Shown here: in pieces, positions 1 to 7,042 of the stretch
How positions within the stretch are numbered: position 1 is the first letter of the stretch
Layout: the number at the start of each line of letters is the position of its first letter
Assembly (NCBI GenBank): GCA_946886245.1
Contig: CAMPIF010000207.1
Span: forward strand, 1 to 7,434
Direction of reading: 5' to 3'
DNA: 7,434 nucleotides
Source: Ectopseudomonas composti
GTDB taxonomy: Bacteria > Pseudomonadota > Gammaproteobacteria > Pseudomonadales > Pseudomonadaceae
Notes under the pieces: generated by a model
The model's input: the letters and a program-made list of their open reading frames with translations, nothing else
Database searches by the model: none
Told to the model about the DNA's origin: nothing
Position numbers and translations under genes: made by a program

Positions 1-464
1 CGGCGTCGATGGCCTTCCTCTGCCCCAACGTCAACTCCTACCGCCGCTTCGGCGCTCAGTTCTACGTGCCCAACGCACCGAGCTGGGCGCTGGACAACCG
101 CACCGTGGCCGTACGCGTACCGACCGGCAGCGCCGACGCAGTGCGCATCGAACACCGCGTGGCGGGTGCCGATGCCAACCCCTACCTGATGCTGGCGTCG
201 ATTCTCGCCGGCATCCACCACGGCCTGACCAACCAGATCGAACCCGGCGAGCCGATCGAGGGCAACTCCTACGAGCAGCTCGAACCCAGCCTGCCGAACA
301 ACCTGCGCGATGCCCTGCGCGAGCTGGACGACAGCGAAGTGCTGAACAAGTACATCGATCCGAAGTACATCGACATCTTCGTCGCGTGCAAGGAAGCCGA
401 GCTGCAGGAGTTCGAGACCACCATCTCCGACCTCGAATACAACTGGTACCTGCACACCGTGTAA
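1..464 (+). CDS. spuI: Glutamylpolyamine synthetase (glutamine synthetase family), C-terminal part
   Basis: The gene is cut by the left edge. The reading frame is open from base 3, and the first ATG at 9 lies inside the protein, not at its start. About 153 C-terminal residues are present of a family that is normally about 450 long. They show the type I glutamine synthetase fold: NSYRRFGAQF, the substrate arginine region NRTVAVRVP and the active-site stretch RIEHRVAGADANPYL, ending in EYNWYLHTV. The GlnA adenylylation segment is not seen, as in glutamylpolyamine synthetases (PuuA/SpuI/SpuB), which join glutamate to putrescine or other polyamines using ATP as the first catabolic step. Following genes match the neighbourhood of P. 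aeruginosa spuI, where spuI is divergent from spuABCDEFGH. The family is certain. The choice of spuI over a paralogue rests on context, because substrate cannot be read from this fragment. Confidence 0.85.
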   Translation, partial: ASMAFLCPNVNSYRRFGAQFYVPNAPSWALDNRTVAVRVPTGSADAVRIEHRVAGADANPYLMLASILAGIHHGLTNQIEPGEPIEGNSYEQLEPSLPNNLRDALRELDDSEVLNKYIDPKYIDIFVACKEAELQEFETTISDLEYNWYLHTV

Positions 465-472
465 CACCGAGA

Positions 473-500
473 AAGCCGGCCGTAGAGCCGGCTTCTTTTT
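473..500 (+). terminator. Intrinsic terminator after spuI
   Basis: A perfect 8-bp stem AAGCCGGC (473-480) / GCCGGCTT (487-494) with loop CGTAGA is followed by C and five T (496-500). It begins 9 bases after the spuI stop codon, so the following binding-protein gene probably has its own promoter. No convincing promoter was found in 501-613; the best -10-like hexamer, GATACT at 592-597, lacks a recognisable -35. Confidence 0.9.
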
Positions 501-625
501 GCCTGCCAATTACCGCCTGCTCCGGCATCTTGCGGCTCGCCTCACGGCGGCTGCGCTGACATGCATCAACCATCGGCGAGCAAGACCGCCGGATACTGTT
601 GCTTTCATCAATCGGGGAGTTACTC

Positions 626-1684
626 ATGCAACGCGCTCTTGCCGTCATTCTGCTAGGCCTGACCTGCGGCCTGGCTCAGGCTGCCGACAGCATCCGGGTC
701 TACAACTGGAACGATTACATCGCGCCGCAGGTGCTGGAAAATTTCACCCGCGACACCGGCATCGAGGTCGAGTACCACACCTTCGCCAGTGCCGAGGAGC
801 TGGCACAGGCGCTGGACAGCGGCCAGCCGATCGACATCGCTGTGCCTTCGCACAATGACCTGCCAGCGCTGATCGCCAGCGGTCGCATTCGCCCGCTGGA
901 TTTCAACCTGCTGCCCAACCGCACACACCTGGACAAGCAGTTGCTGAGCAAGCTGGCTGCGGTCGACCCACAGAACCAGCACGCCGTCCCCTACCTGTGG
1001 GGCGCGGTTGGCCTGGCGATCAATACCCCGCAGGCCGAAGCGGCCTATGGCGGCCCGCTGCCGGACAGCTGGAGCCTGCTGTTCGACGCCGAACAGAGCA
1101 AGCGCCTGGCCAGTTGCGGCATAAGCGTGCTGGATGCGTCGGATGAAACCCTGTCGTTGCTGCTCAACTACCAGGGCCGCAGCCTGGCACGCAGCGCACC
1201 GAGCCGCGTCGAACGTGCCGGGGAGATACTCGACGCCCTGCGCCCGAACCTGCGCTATGTCGACAGTGAACGCTACATCGATGATCTCAACGACGGCCGC
1301 CTGTGCCTGGCCATGGCCTGGGTCGGCGATGCCCTGGCCGCCGCGCAGGCCGGCCAGCCGGTGCGCTTCGTGGTGCCGGAAGAGGGCTCGGTACTGTTCA
1401 TCGACAACCTGGTGATCCCCGCCAATGCCAGCCGCCCGGAGCTTGCCCACCGCTTCATCGACTACCTGATGCAGCCGCAGGTGATCGCCCAGATCACCGC
1501 CGAGACGCTCTACCCCAACGGCAATGCCGACTCGGCACAGTTCATCGACAGCGCCCTGCTGGAACAGCCCGGGCTCTATCCGGATCAGGACACCAAGCGC
1601 CGCCTGTACCCACTGGAGGCGCTCTCGCAGAAGCATGCCCAGATACGCAACGACGTCTGGCAGCGTTTCCGCGACGGCAGTTGA
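626..1684 (+). CDS. Periplasmic putrescine/spermidine-type binding protein (PotF/SpuD family)
   Basis: A 352-residue ABC-transporter solute-binding protein, close to the usual PotF/SpuD length (about 365-370). The start at 626 is preferred to ATG 599 because GGGGAG (614-619) lies 6 bases upstream and it places a clean Sec signal peptide at the N-terminus (residues 1-19, cut after LAQA). C14 does not sit in a proper lipobox. The mature protein opens with the family motif IRVYNWNDYI. Other polyamine-site landmarks recognisable by comparison with E. coli PotF are VPSHND, ISVLDASDET, MAWVGD, LFIDN and LYPNGN. The residue after the pocket Trp is Asn, where PotF has Ser, so ligand preference may differ. 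No permease or ATPase gene is nearby in the window; it may use the spuFGH-type transporter expected further left, or act as an orphan. It matches the position of P. aeruginosa PA0295, directly upstream of aguR. Confidence 0.88.
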   Translation: MQRALAVILLGLTCGLAQAADSIRVYNWNDYIAPQVLENFTRDTGIEVEYHTFASAEELAQALDSGQPIDIAVPSHNDLPALIASGRIRPLDFNLLPNRTHLDKQLLSKLAAVDPQNQHAVPYLWGAVGLAINTPQAEAAYGGPLPDSWSLLFDAEQSKRLASCGISVLDASDETLSLLLNYQGRSLARSAPSRVERAGEILDALRPNLRYVDSERYIDDLNDGRLCLAMAWVGDALAAAQAGQPVRFVVPEEGSVLFIDNLVIPANASRPELAHRFIDYLMQPQVIAQITAETLYPNGNADSAQFIDSALLEQPGLYPDQDTKRRLYPLEALSQKHAQIRNDVWQRFRDGS

Positions 1685-1689
1685 ACGGA

Positions 1690-1709
1690 TGGCGAGGCTT
1701 GCCTCGCCA
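1690..1709. repeat. Perfect short palindrome between the binding protein gene and aguR
   Basis: TGGCGAGGC (1690-1698) and GCCTCGCCA (1701-1709) are perfect 9-base inverted repeats separated by TT, starting 5 bases after the stop codon at 1684. No T-run follows, so it is not a standard terminator. It could stabilise the 3' end of the upstream message or be a REP-like sequence. The 71-base gap to aguR does not show a clear promoter, so co-transcription of the two genes is possible. Confidence 0.7.
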
Positions 1710-1755
1710 ACACCGCCTGACGTCCAATAGCACCTCGCCCACCGAAGAGCTCACC

Positions 1756-2400
1756 ATGTCCCGTACCGCCAGCACCCGCAAGCCGCGCGCCAGCAGCCAG
1801 GCACGGATCGCCGTGATCCTCGCAGCAGCACGCGAACTGCTGGCCGAGCAAGGCGTGGCCAATCTGTCGGTCTACACGGTGGCCGAGCACGCGAAGATTC
1901 CGCCGTCCTCGGTCTACCACTTCTTCGCCAGCGTACCGGCACTGCTCGAAGGCCTCACGGCAGACGTACACGCAGCCTTTCGCGCCTGCCTGCAGGAACC
2001 CGTCGAGCATGCCAGCCTGAACACCTGGCATGACCTGTCGCGTATCGTCGAACAACGCATGCTGGACATCTACGCGCGCGACGCCGCAGCGCGCCAGCTG
2101 ATCCTCGCCCAGCACGGCCTGGCCGAAGTCACTCAGGCCGACCATCAGCACGACATCGAACTGGGCCGCCTGATGCAGGCATTGTTCGAGCGTCACTTCC
2201 CCCTGCCGCAATTACCGACGGATATCGATGTATTCGCCCTGGCCATGGAGCTGGGTGATCGCGTCTACGCCCGCTCCGTGCAACTGCATGGCGAAATCAG
2301 CCCACGCCTGGCCGAAGAGGGCATGCGCGTCTTCGACGCCTATCTGGGTCTGTACCTGCCCGCTGCGCTGCCAAAACGAGCCACGCCGCTTATCCCGTAG
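1756..2400 (+). CDS. aguR: TetR-family repressor of the agmatine operon, AguR
   Basis: A 214-residue TetR-type regulator. The N-terminal helix-turn-helix spans about residues 15-67: ARIAVILAAARELLAEQG, then TVAEHAKIPPSSVYHFF, the TetR recognition helix. The rest is a helical ligand-binding domain. ATG 1756 is chosen because GAAGAG (1744-1749) lies 6 bases upstream and the domain begins soon after; the frame is open back to 1303 but that stretch is antisense-like noise over the previous gene. In P. aeruginosa the gene at this position encodes AguR, which represses aguBA and is relieved by agmatine and N-carbamoylputrescine. Here it is also immediately upstream of aguB in the same direction. 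The stop codon TAG (2398-2400) lies inside a CGTAGGGTG repeat terminus. The family is certain from sequence; the name comes from conserved order. Confidence 0.88.
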   Translation: MSRTASTRKPRASSQARIAVILAAARELLAEQGVANLSVYTVAEHAKIPPSSVYHFFASVPALLEGLTADVHAAFRACLQEPVEHASLNTWHDLSRIVEQRMLDIYARDAAARQLILAQHGLAEVTQADHQHDIELGRLMQALFERHFPLPQLPTDIDVFALAMELGDRVYARSVQLHGEISPRLAEEGMRVFDAYLGLYLPAALPKRATPLIP

Positions 2401-2417
2401 GGTGTCGCGGGGCCACC
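2396..2417. repeat. Partial REP-like element (CGTAGGGTG) at the end of aguR
   Basis: CGTAGGGTG (2396-2404) is identical to the left terminus of the repeat after aguA and supplies the TAG stop of aguR. A weak inner stem GGTG (2401-2404) / CACC (2414-2417) is present. No matching CACCCTACG terminus is found downstream in this gap, so this looks like a degenerate or half element. Confidence 0.5.
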
Positions 2418-2453
2418 TGGCTATGCACACCGCCGACATCTCGGCAGTCGGGG

Positions 2454-2478
2454 CCTGGCGCGCACAGCGCGCCCCAGG
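2454..2478. repeat. GC-rich hairpin downstream of aguR
   Basis: GGCGCGC (2457-2463) / GCGCGCC (2467-2473) is a perfect 7-bp stem with loop ACA, extended by CCT/AGG bases after a small bulge. Its layout resembles the hairpin at 3550-3566. Only TTT follows shortly afterwards (2480-2482), so it is at best a weak terminator for aguR. A transcript end here would separate aguR from aguBA. Confidence 0.5.
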
Positions 2479-2502
2479 GTTTGCAAAACCATGAACCCGA
2501 CA

Positions 2503-2571
2503 AAAATCGAATGATTTTCGGAAAACCGATCAATCACGCCTTCTAATACCGATATTTATCGGATATAAATC
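2503..2571 (+). promoter_or_regulatory. Probable aguBA promoter/operator region with several dyads
   Basis: This AT-rich island in a GC-rich gap holds three small dyads: AAAATC-GAAT-GATTTT (2503-2518), TTTTC-G-GAAAA (2515-2525) and CCGATA-TT-TATCGG (2549-2562). The last lies in a larger imperfect palindrome over 2551-2571 with 8 of 10 arm pairs matching. The size of CCGATA-TT-TATCGG suits a TetR-family operator, so it is the best AguR candidate. A TATAAA hexamer (2564-2569) could be the -10, with only a poor -35 (TTCTAA, 2541-2546). If so, the dyad would lie within the promoter, consistent with repression, and aguB would have a leader of roughly 90 bases. The AguR site itself is inference. 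Confidence 0.55.
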
Positions 2572-2664
2572 GAGCATCCCGCCTTGGTCGATGTCCAGCC
2601 ATGGCACTCCGAGAAGGCCTCCGCTGACGCCGGGTTGGCCTGTGAACGAGCCAAGAGGTGCTTC

Positions 2665-3546
<882 letters not shown>

Positions 3547-3549
<3 letters not shown>

Positions 3550-3607
3550 GGTGCGCTGTGCGCACCTCACCCTCCAAACACTTTGCCGGTACGCATGGCG
3601 CACCCTA
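3547..3607. repeat. REP-like element between aguB and aguA
   Basis: Perfect 10-base inverted termini TAGGGTGCGC (3547-3556) and GCGCACCCTA (3598-3607) enclose 41 bases. The left half also forms a compact 7-bp hairpin GGTGCGC-TGT-GCGCACC (3550-3566). The element occupies almost the whole aguB-aguA gap and includes the aguB stop codon. A transcript hairpin here could lower or stabilise parts of the aguBA message. No T-run follows, so termination is unlikely. Confidence 0.75.
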
Positions 3608-3619
3608 CGGAACCAAGAC

Positions 3620-4717
3620 ATGAACACCCTGACCACCACACCACGTGCCGATGGCTTTCGCATGCCGGCAGAATGGGAACCGCACAGCCAGACCTGGATG
3701 GTCTGGCCCGAGCGCCCGGACAACTGGCGCAACGGCGGCAAGCCAGCCCAGGCTGCCTTCACCGCCGTGGCCAAGGCCATCGCCCAGTTCGAGCCGGTAA
3801 CCGTCTGCGTATCCGCGGCGCAGTATGAGAACGCCCGCGCACGCCTGGATGAAGCCAACATCCGCCTGGTGGAAATCACCACCGATGACGCCTGGGTGCG
3901 CGACACCGGCCCGACCTTCGTCAGCAACGCCAGCGGCGAAGTGCGCGGCGTGGACTGGTCGTTCAATGCCTGGGGCGGCTTCGACGGCGGTCTGTACTGG
4001 CCGTGGCTGCGTGACGATCAGGTGGCGCGCAAGATCCTCGAGATCGAAGGCTGCAAGCGCTACCGCACCGAAGGCTTCGTGCTCGAGGGCGGTTCGATCC
4101 ATGTCGATGGCGAAGGCACCCTGATCACCACCGAAGAGTGTCTGCTGAACAGGAACCGCAATCCGCACCTGTCGCGTGAGGAAATCGAGGCCGTGCTGCG
4201 CGAGCACCTGGCCATCGCCACGGTGATCTGGCTACCGGACGGCCTGTACAACGACGAGACCGATGGCCACGTCGACAACTTCTGCTGCTACGTGCGCCCC
4301 GGTGAAGTGCTGCTGGCCTGGACCGACGATGCGAACGACCCCAACTACCCGCGCTGCCAGGCCGCCATGCGCGTGCTGGAAAGCGCGCGCGATGCCAAGG
4401 GCCGCCAGCTGGCCGTGCACAAGATGCCGATTCCTGGCCCGCTTCACGCCAGCGCAGAAGAATGCGCAGGCGTCGACATCGTCGACGGCAGCCAGGAACG
4501 CAGCCCGGAGGTTCGCCTGGCCGGCTCCTACGTCAACTTCCTCATCGTCAACGGCGGCATCGTCGCGCCGAGCTTCGATGACCCGAAGGACGAAGAGGCG
4601 CGCGCCATCCTCGAGCGTATTTTCCCCGAGCACCGCGTGGTGATGGTGCCAGGCCGCGAGATTCTGCTCGGCGGCGGCAATATCCACTGCATCACCCAGC
4701 AGCAGCCCAAAGGCTGA
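3620..4717 (+). CDS. aguA: Agmatine deiminase
   Basis: A 365-residue cytoplasmic enzyme of the guanidino-modifying peptidylarginine-deiminase-like family that hydrolyses agmatine to N-carbamoylputrescine and ammonia. The catalytic set is visible: D95 in [13 protein letters not shown]156 in [12 protein letters not shown]217 in [10 protein letters not shown] and nucleophile C357 in [11 protein letters not shown]. Length and C357 agree with the described P. aeruginosa enzyme. Start 3620 begins with a short non-conserved tail before [17 protein letters not shown], the usual N-terminus. Only a weak GGAA (3609-3612) lies upstream, overlapping the end of the REP-like element, so translation may partly depend on coupling with aguB. 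The frame stays open upstream to 3473 but overlaps aguB and lacks family similarity. Together with aguB it turns arginine-derived agmatine into putrescine. Confidence 0.97.
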   Translation: MNTLTTTPRADGFRMPAEWEPHSQTWMVWPERPDNWRNGGKPAQAAFTAVAKAIAQFEPVTVCVSAAQYENARARLDEANIRLVEITTDDAWVRDTGPTFVSNASGEVRGVDWSFNAWGGFDGGLYWPWLRDDQVARKILEIEGCKRYRTEGFVLEGGSIHVDGEGTLITTEECLLNRNRNPHLSREEIEAVLREHLAIATVIWLPDGLYNDETDGHVDNFCCYVRPGEVLLAWTDDANDPNYPRCQAAMRVLESARDAKGRQLAVHKMPIPGPLHASAEECAGVDIVDGSQERSPEVRLAGSYVNFLIVNGGIVAPSFDDPKDEEARAILERIFPEHRVVMVPGREILLGGGNIHCITQQQPKG

Positions 4718-4721
4718 GCAA

Positions 4722-4811
4722 CGTAGGGTGGACAACGCGAAGCTTGTCCACCAAAGGCGACACCCCTGCCTTCCGGCAATGGTGGATAAACACAGCGTTA
4801 TCCACCCTACG
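4722..4811. repeat. Two-hairpin REP/BIME-like element after aguA
   Basis: A 90-base composite with inverted ends. The first 17 bases (4722-4738, starting CGTAGGGTGGA) match the reverse complement of the last 17 (4795-4811, ending TCCACCCTACG) at 16 positions. Inside are two similar hairpins, each with a perfect 9-bp stem and 8-base loop: GGTGGACAA (4727-4735) / TTGTCCACC (4744-4752) and GGTGGATAA (4781-4789) / TTATCCACC (4798-4806). It starts four bases after the aguA stop codon. The arrangement of two inverted palindromic units is typical of bacterial interspersed mosaic elements mobilised by RAYT transposases. No transposase is in the window. Confidence 0.8.
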
Positions 4812-4835
4812 GCGGATTTACCCGCCTACGCCGGT

Positions 4836-4862
4836 AAACGCCCGGCACATGCCGGGCGTTTT
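4836..4862. terminator. Bidirectional terminator between aguA and the peroxidase gene
   Basis: A perfect 11-bp stem AAACGCCCGGC (4836-4846) / GCCGGGCGTTT (4851-4861) with loop ACAT. It is followed by T and then CGTT on +, and has AAA on its left flank, so it can work on both strands. It lies between the convergent genes aguA (+, ending 4717) and the di-heme peroxidase gene (-, ending 4876), 14 bases beyond the stop of the latter. Confidence 0.85.
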
Positions 4863-4875
4863 CGTTAGCGCCAAC

Positions 4876-5865
4876 TCACTCGAACGGCTGCGGCCGCGGC
4901 GTGGCGTTGTTCGACGGCGGCAGGATCGGCAAGGCAAAGCTCGGCTGCTCGCCAGTCAAAGTCTTGAGGAATGCGGTGATCTTGCCGATCTCGCCTTCGC
5001 TCAACTGCCGGCCGAGCTGCAACCGCGCCATGATGTCCACCGACTCCTCCAGCTTCCAGTAGGCGCCGTCATGGAAGTAGGGATAGGTCAGTTCGACGTT
5101 GCGCAGGGTCGGCACCTTGAACTTGAAGCGGTCGGCATCCTTGCCGGTCAGGCCAGCCACACCTTCGGCCGGGTTGCTGGTTTCGTAGGGTTCGACGAGC
5201 CCCATCTTCTGGAACGAGTTGCCGCCCAGCGCCGGCCCGTTGTGGCATGCCACGCAGCCGATGGACTTGAACAGCTCGTAGCCCTCCCGCTCGGCCTGGG
5301 TGATGGCCTGCTGGTCGCCCTTGAGCCAGAGGTCGAAGCGCGAATTGGGCGTGACCAGGGTCTTTTCGAACTCGGCGATGGCGTCGGTCACCTCATCGAG
5401 GGTGATTTCGTCGGTCTTGTACACGGCCTTGAACGACTCGCGGTACTGCGGGATCGAGCGCAGCACGTCGATGGCGAGAATGTGGGTGAAGGCCATCTCC
5501 ATCGGGTTGGCGATGGGGCCGGCAGCCTGTTCCTTGAGGTCGGCGGCGCGGCCATCCCAGAACTGCGCCAGGTTGAGACTGGAATTGAGCACGGTCGGCG
5601 AGTTGATCGGCCCTTGCTGCCAGTTGTGACCGATGGAGCTGGGCAGGTTGTCGCTGCCGCCCATCGACAGGTTGTGGCAGGCGTTGCAGGAAATGAACCC
5701 CGAGCGCGACAGGCGCGGATCGAAGAACAGCTGCTTGCCCAACTCCACCTTGGCCGGATCGGTGATCTCGGCCGGTGCGATAGGCTCGACGGGTTCGCTG
5801 ACCGGTACATTGGCCCAGGCGCTGGCGCCCAGGCACAACCCGACCATCAGGCTCAGAGTGCGCAT
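4876..5865 (-). CDS. ccpR: Di-heme cytochrome c peroxidase
   Basis: A 329-residue periplasmic bacterial di-heme peroxidase that reduces hydrogen peroxide to water with electrons from c-type cytochromes or azurin. A Sec signal peptide (residues 1-18, cut after SAWA) exports it. Two heme sites are seen: CNACH (C60, C63, H64; the peroxidatic heme side) and CVACH (C204, C207, H208; the electron-transfer side). H80 in SIGHNW is the likely second ligand of the first heme in the resting state, E123 in ANPMEM fits the catalytic Glu, and M279 in VDIMARLQLG fits the distal Met of the second heme. Other family marks are PTLRNVELTYPYFHDG and LFFDPRLSRSG. The start at 5865 has GAGGAGA (5879-5873) 7 bases upstream. 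A perfect ANR/FNR box is centred 77 bases upstream of the start codon, consistent with low-oxygen induction known for P. aeruginosa CcpR. The C-terminus is proline-rich (PILPPSNNATPRPQPFE). Confidence 0.95.
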   Translation of the reverse strand: MRTLSLMVGLCLGASAWANVPVSEPVEPIAPAEITDPAKVELGKQLFFDPRLSRSGFISCNACHNLSMGGSDNLPSSIGHNWQQGPINSPTVLNSSLNLAQFWDGRAADLKEQAAGPIANPMEMAFTHILAIDVLRSIPQYRESFKAVYKTDEITLDEVTDAIAEFEKTLVTPNSRFDLWLKGDQQAITQAEREGYELFKSIGCVACHNGPALGGNSFQKMGLVEPYETSNPAEGVAGLTGKDADRFKFKVPTLRNVELTYPYFHDGAYWKLEESVDIMARLQLGRQLSEGEIGKITAFLKTLTGEQPSFALPILPPSNNATPRPQPFE

Positions 5866-5930
5866 GCGTATCTCTCCTCGGGTATTGGCTGTTCTGGTTA
5901 TGCCTTGACCATGCCCAGCGCGAACTCGGG

Positions 5931-5954
5931 GCGGCTTGATCTACATCAAGCCGC
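5931..5954 (-). promoter_or_regulatory. ANR/FNR box upstream of the di-heme peroxidase gene
   Basis: TTGAT-CTAC-ATCAA (5936-5949) is a perfect match to the FNR/ANR consensus TTGAT-N4-ATCAA. It is extended on both sides by GCGGC/GCCGC, so the perfect arms are 10 bases long. It lies 70 bases before the peroxidase start codon. The best -10-like sequence on the minus strand is CATAAC (5902-5897), which would place the box near -52. A class II position near -41.5 would need the poor hexamer CATGGT (5913-5908). The target gene is clear; the transcription start is not. Confidence 0.85.
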
Positions 5955-5982
5955 ACATGCATGCCGCCTCAGTGGATTTGTT

Positions 5983-6171
5983 TCATTTCATTTTGCAGGT
6001 GCTGATACCCAGCAGTGGATACGCCGGGCAGAAACGGAAGATGCCGGTCGCCAGTGGCACCACACCGATCCAGCCCCACAGGCCGATGACGCCGGCCAGG
6101 CTCAGCGCGATAAGGATCAGACCTGCGGCGATGCGCAGACTGCGGTCGAGCGTTCCAACATTGGCTTTCAT
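5983..6171 (-). CDS. Small DUF2892 (YgaP-like) inner-membrane protein
   Basis: A 62-residue protein beginning MKANVGTLDRSLRIAAG, the standard start of DUF2892 proteins. It has two hydrophobic segments (about residues 14-30 and 31-47) and the conserved end RFCPAYPLLGISTCK with C48 and C59. The domain also occurs fused to a rhodanese in E. coli YgaP and is frequent in sulfide/persulfide-responsive operons; its exact role is unknown to me, and a membrane partner for sulfane-sulfur handling is inference. ATG 6171 is preceded by GGAG (6182-6179) 7 bases upstream; the longer in-frame start at 6324 lies inside the upstream gene and encodes no family sequence. It follows the second transport gene by 14 bases and is the last gene of the four-gene unit. 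Confidence 0.9.
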   Translation of the reverse strand: MKANVGTLDRSLRIAAGLILIALSLAGVIGLWGWIGVVPLATGIFRFCPAYPLLGISTCKMK

Positions 6172-6185
6172 CGAGTTTCTCCAGG

Positions 6186-6611
6186 TCAACGTCCACGCCG
6201 GCCTTCCAGCGCGGTAAAGATCAGCATGCCGGCGAGCATCGCCGCGACGAACAGCAGTGCCTGCCAGTGCCCGGTCAGCAGGATGGCAACGGCCGGCCCC
6301 GGACAGATGCCGGCGATACCCCAACCGACACCGAACAGCAGGCTGCCACCAATCAGGCGAGCATCGAGGTCGCGACGCGTCGGCAGCTGCATGGCGCCGC
6401 CCAGCAGGGCCTTGGCACGCCGCTGCGCCAGATTCAGCGGCAGCACCGCTGCGCCGATTGCACCTGCCATCACTAGGGCGAGAGACGGGTCCCAGTCACC
6501 GGCCAGATCGAGAAAGGCCAGCACCTTGGTCGGATCGGCCATGCCCGCCAGCAACAGACCGAGGCCAAACAGCAGGCCGCAGGCGAATGCACTGAGTCTG
6601 ACCATGTTCAT
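6186..6611 (-). CDS. YeeE/YedE-type half-size sulfur transporter (PmpB-like)
   Basis: A 141-residue membrane protein with about four hydrophobic segments (roughly residues 8-24, 44-60, 86-104, 108-134). Recognisable motifs are GLLFGLGLLLAGMADPTKVLAFLD near the N-terminus (residues 12-35) and GVGWGIAGICPGPA with C103. Both belong to the YeeE/YedE (Sulf_transp / DUF6691) family, in which the glycine-cysteine loops line a path for thiosulfate or related sulfur species. The protein is half the size of full-length YeeE and should pair with the upstream half. The first ATG (6611) overlaps the stop of the upstream gene as ATGA, suggesting coupling. A GGGGG (6617-6613) is too close to it but is 7 bases from the second ATG at 6605, so the true start may be 6605 (139 residues). 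The transported substrate cannot be decided. Confidence 0.88.
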   Translation of the reverse strand: MNMVRLSAFACGLLFGLGLLLAGMADPTKVLAFLDLAGDWDPSLALVMAGAIGAAVLPLNLAQRRAKALLGGAMQLPTRRDLDARLIGGSLLFGVGWGIAGICPGPAVAILLTGHWQALLFVAAMLAGMLIFTALEGRRGR

Positions 6612-7042
6612 GCCCCCAACAGATGACGCAGAACAAAGACCGTGACGAAACCGCTGGCCATGAAGCACAAGGTTGCCAGCATGGAGCGCGGCGACAGACG
6701 GGAAATACCGCAGACGCCATGGCCGCTGGTGCAGCCCGAGCCATAGCGGGTACCGATACCGACCAGCAAGCCGGCAACGATCAAGCCCAGGCTGCCCGTC
6801 TCGAATCGAATAGCCGGCAATGCCGCGAACACTCCCCAGAGCAAGGGCGCCAGAAGCAGGCCAAGAAGGAATGCCGCCTTTTCACCTCGCCCCTCAGCAC
6901 CGCGTTGCAGCAGACTGCCGAGCAGGCCGCTGATACCGGCAACCCGGCCATTTACCAGGGCGAACACGGAGGCCGCCAGGCCGATCAGGGCACCGCCAGC
7001 CAGAGCACTCCAGGGCGTGAAAGCAGCCCAGTCGACGTTCAT
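6608..7042 (-). CDS. YeeE/YedE-type half-size sulfur transporter (PmpA-like)
   Basis: A 144-residue membrane protein with hydrophobic segments near residues 13-31, 56-76, 84-98 and 121-138. It carries the family signature [16 protein letters not shown] (C104, C111), the cysteine-containing loop typical of YeeE/YedE sulfur-compound transporters, and [12 protein letters not shown] in the first half. It is encoded in tandem with the complementary half. Paired half-size proteins of this kind are known as PmpA and PmpB in Serratia, next to an ArsR-type regulator. ATG 7042 overlaps the stop of the regulator gene by ATGA, and its own stop overlaps the next ATG in the same way, so the first three genes should be co-translated. 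Import of thiosulfate or another sulfane-sulfur compound is the likely role; direction and substrate are inferred. Confidence 0.88.
   Translation of the reverse strand: MNVDWAAFTPWSALAGGALIGLAASVFALVNGRVAGISGLLGSLLQRGAEGRGEKAAFLLGLLLAPLLWGVFAALPAIRFETGSLGLIVAGLLVGIGTRYGSGCTSGHGVCGISRLSPRSMLATLCFMASGFVTVFVLRHLLGA

Noticed and set aside
626..682. Lipoprotein signal in the binding protein (C14)
   Set aside because: Residues before C14 (GLT) do not fit a lipobox; the cut after AQA by the ordinary signal peptidase is better.
653..1636. Minus-strand open frame of 327 codons
   Set aside because: It is antisense to the binding-protein gene, which has a signal peptide and recognised family motifs; the translation looks like no known family.
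1303..1755. N-terminal extension of aguR in the same frame
   Set aside because: The extension overlaps the binding-protein gene out of frame; the TetR domain starts after ATG 1756, which has its own GAAGAG.
2491..2514. Seven-codon open frame (MNPTKIE) before aguB, possible leader peptide
   Set aside because: No good ribosome binding site, no run of regulatory codons and no attenuator-like hairpin with a T-run behind it.
4722..4811. MITE or insertion-sequence remnant
   Set aside because: No target duplication was seen and the two-hairpin layout fits a REP/BIME element better; a MITE is not fully excluded.
5931..5954. Terminator of the sulfur operon
   Set aside because: The palindrome is strong but has no T-run in either direction and is a perfect ANR consensus at a fitting distance from the peroxidase start.
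4744..6645. Very long plus-strand open frame of 633 codons
   Set aside because: It runs antisense to the di-heme peroxidase, DUF2892 and transporter genes, all of which have clear motifs, starts inside a REP-like element, and encodes a low-complexity sequence typical of GC-rich shadow frames.
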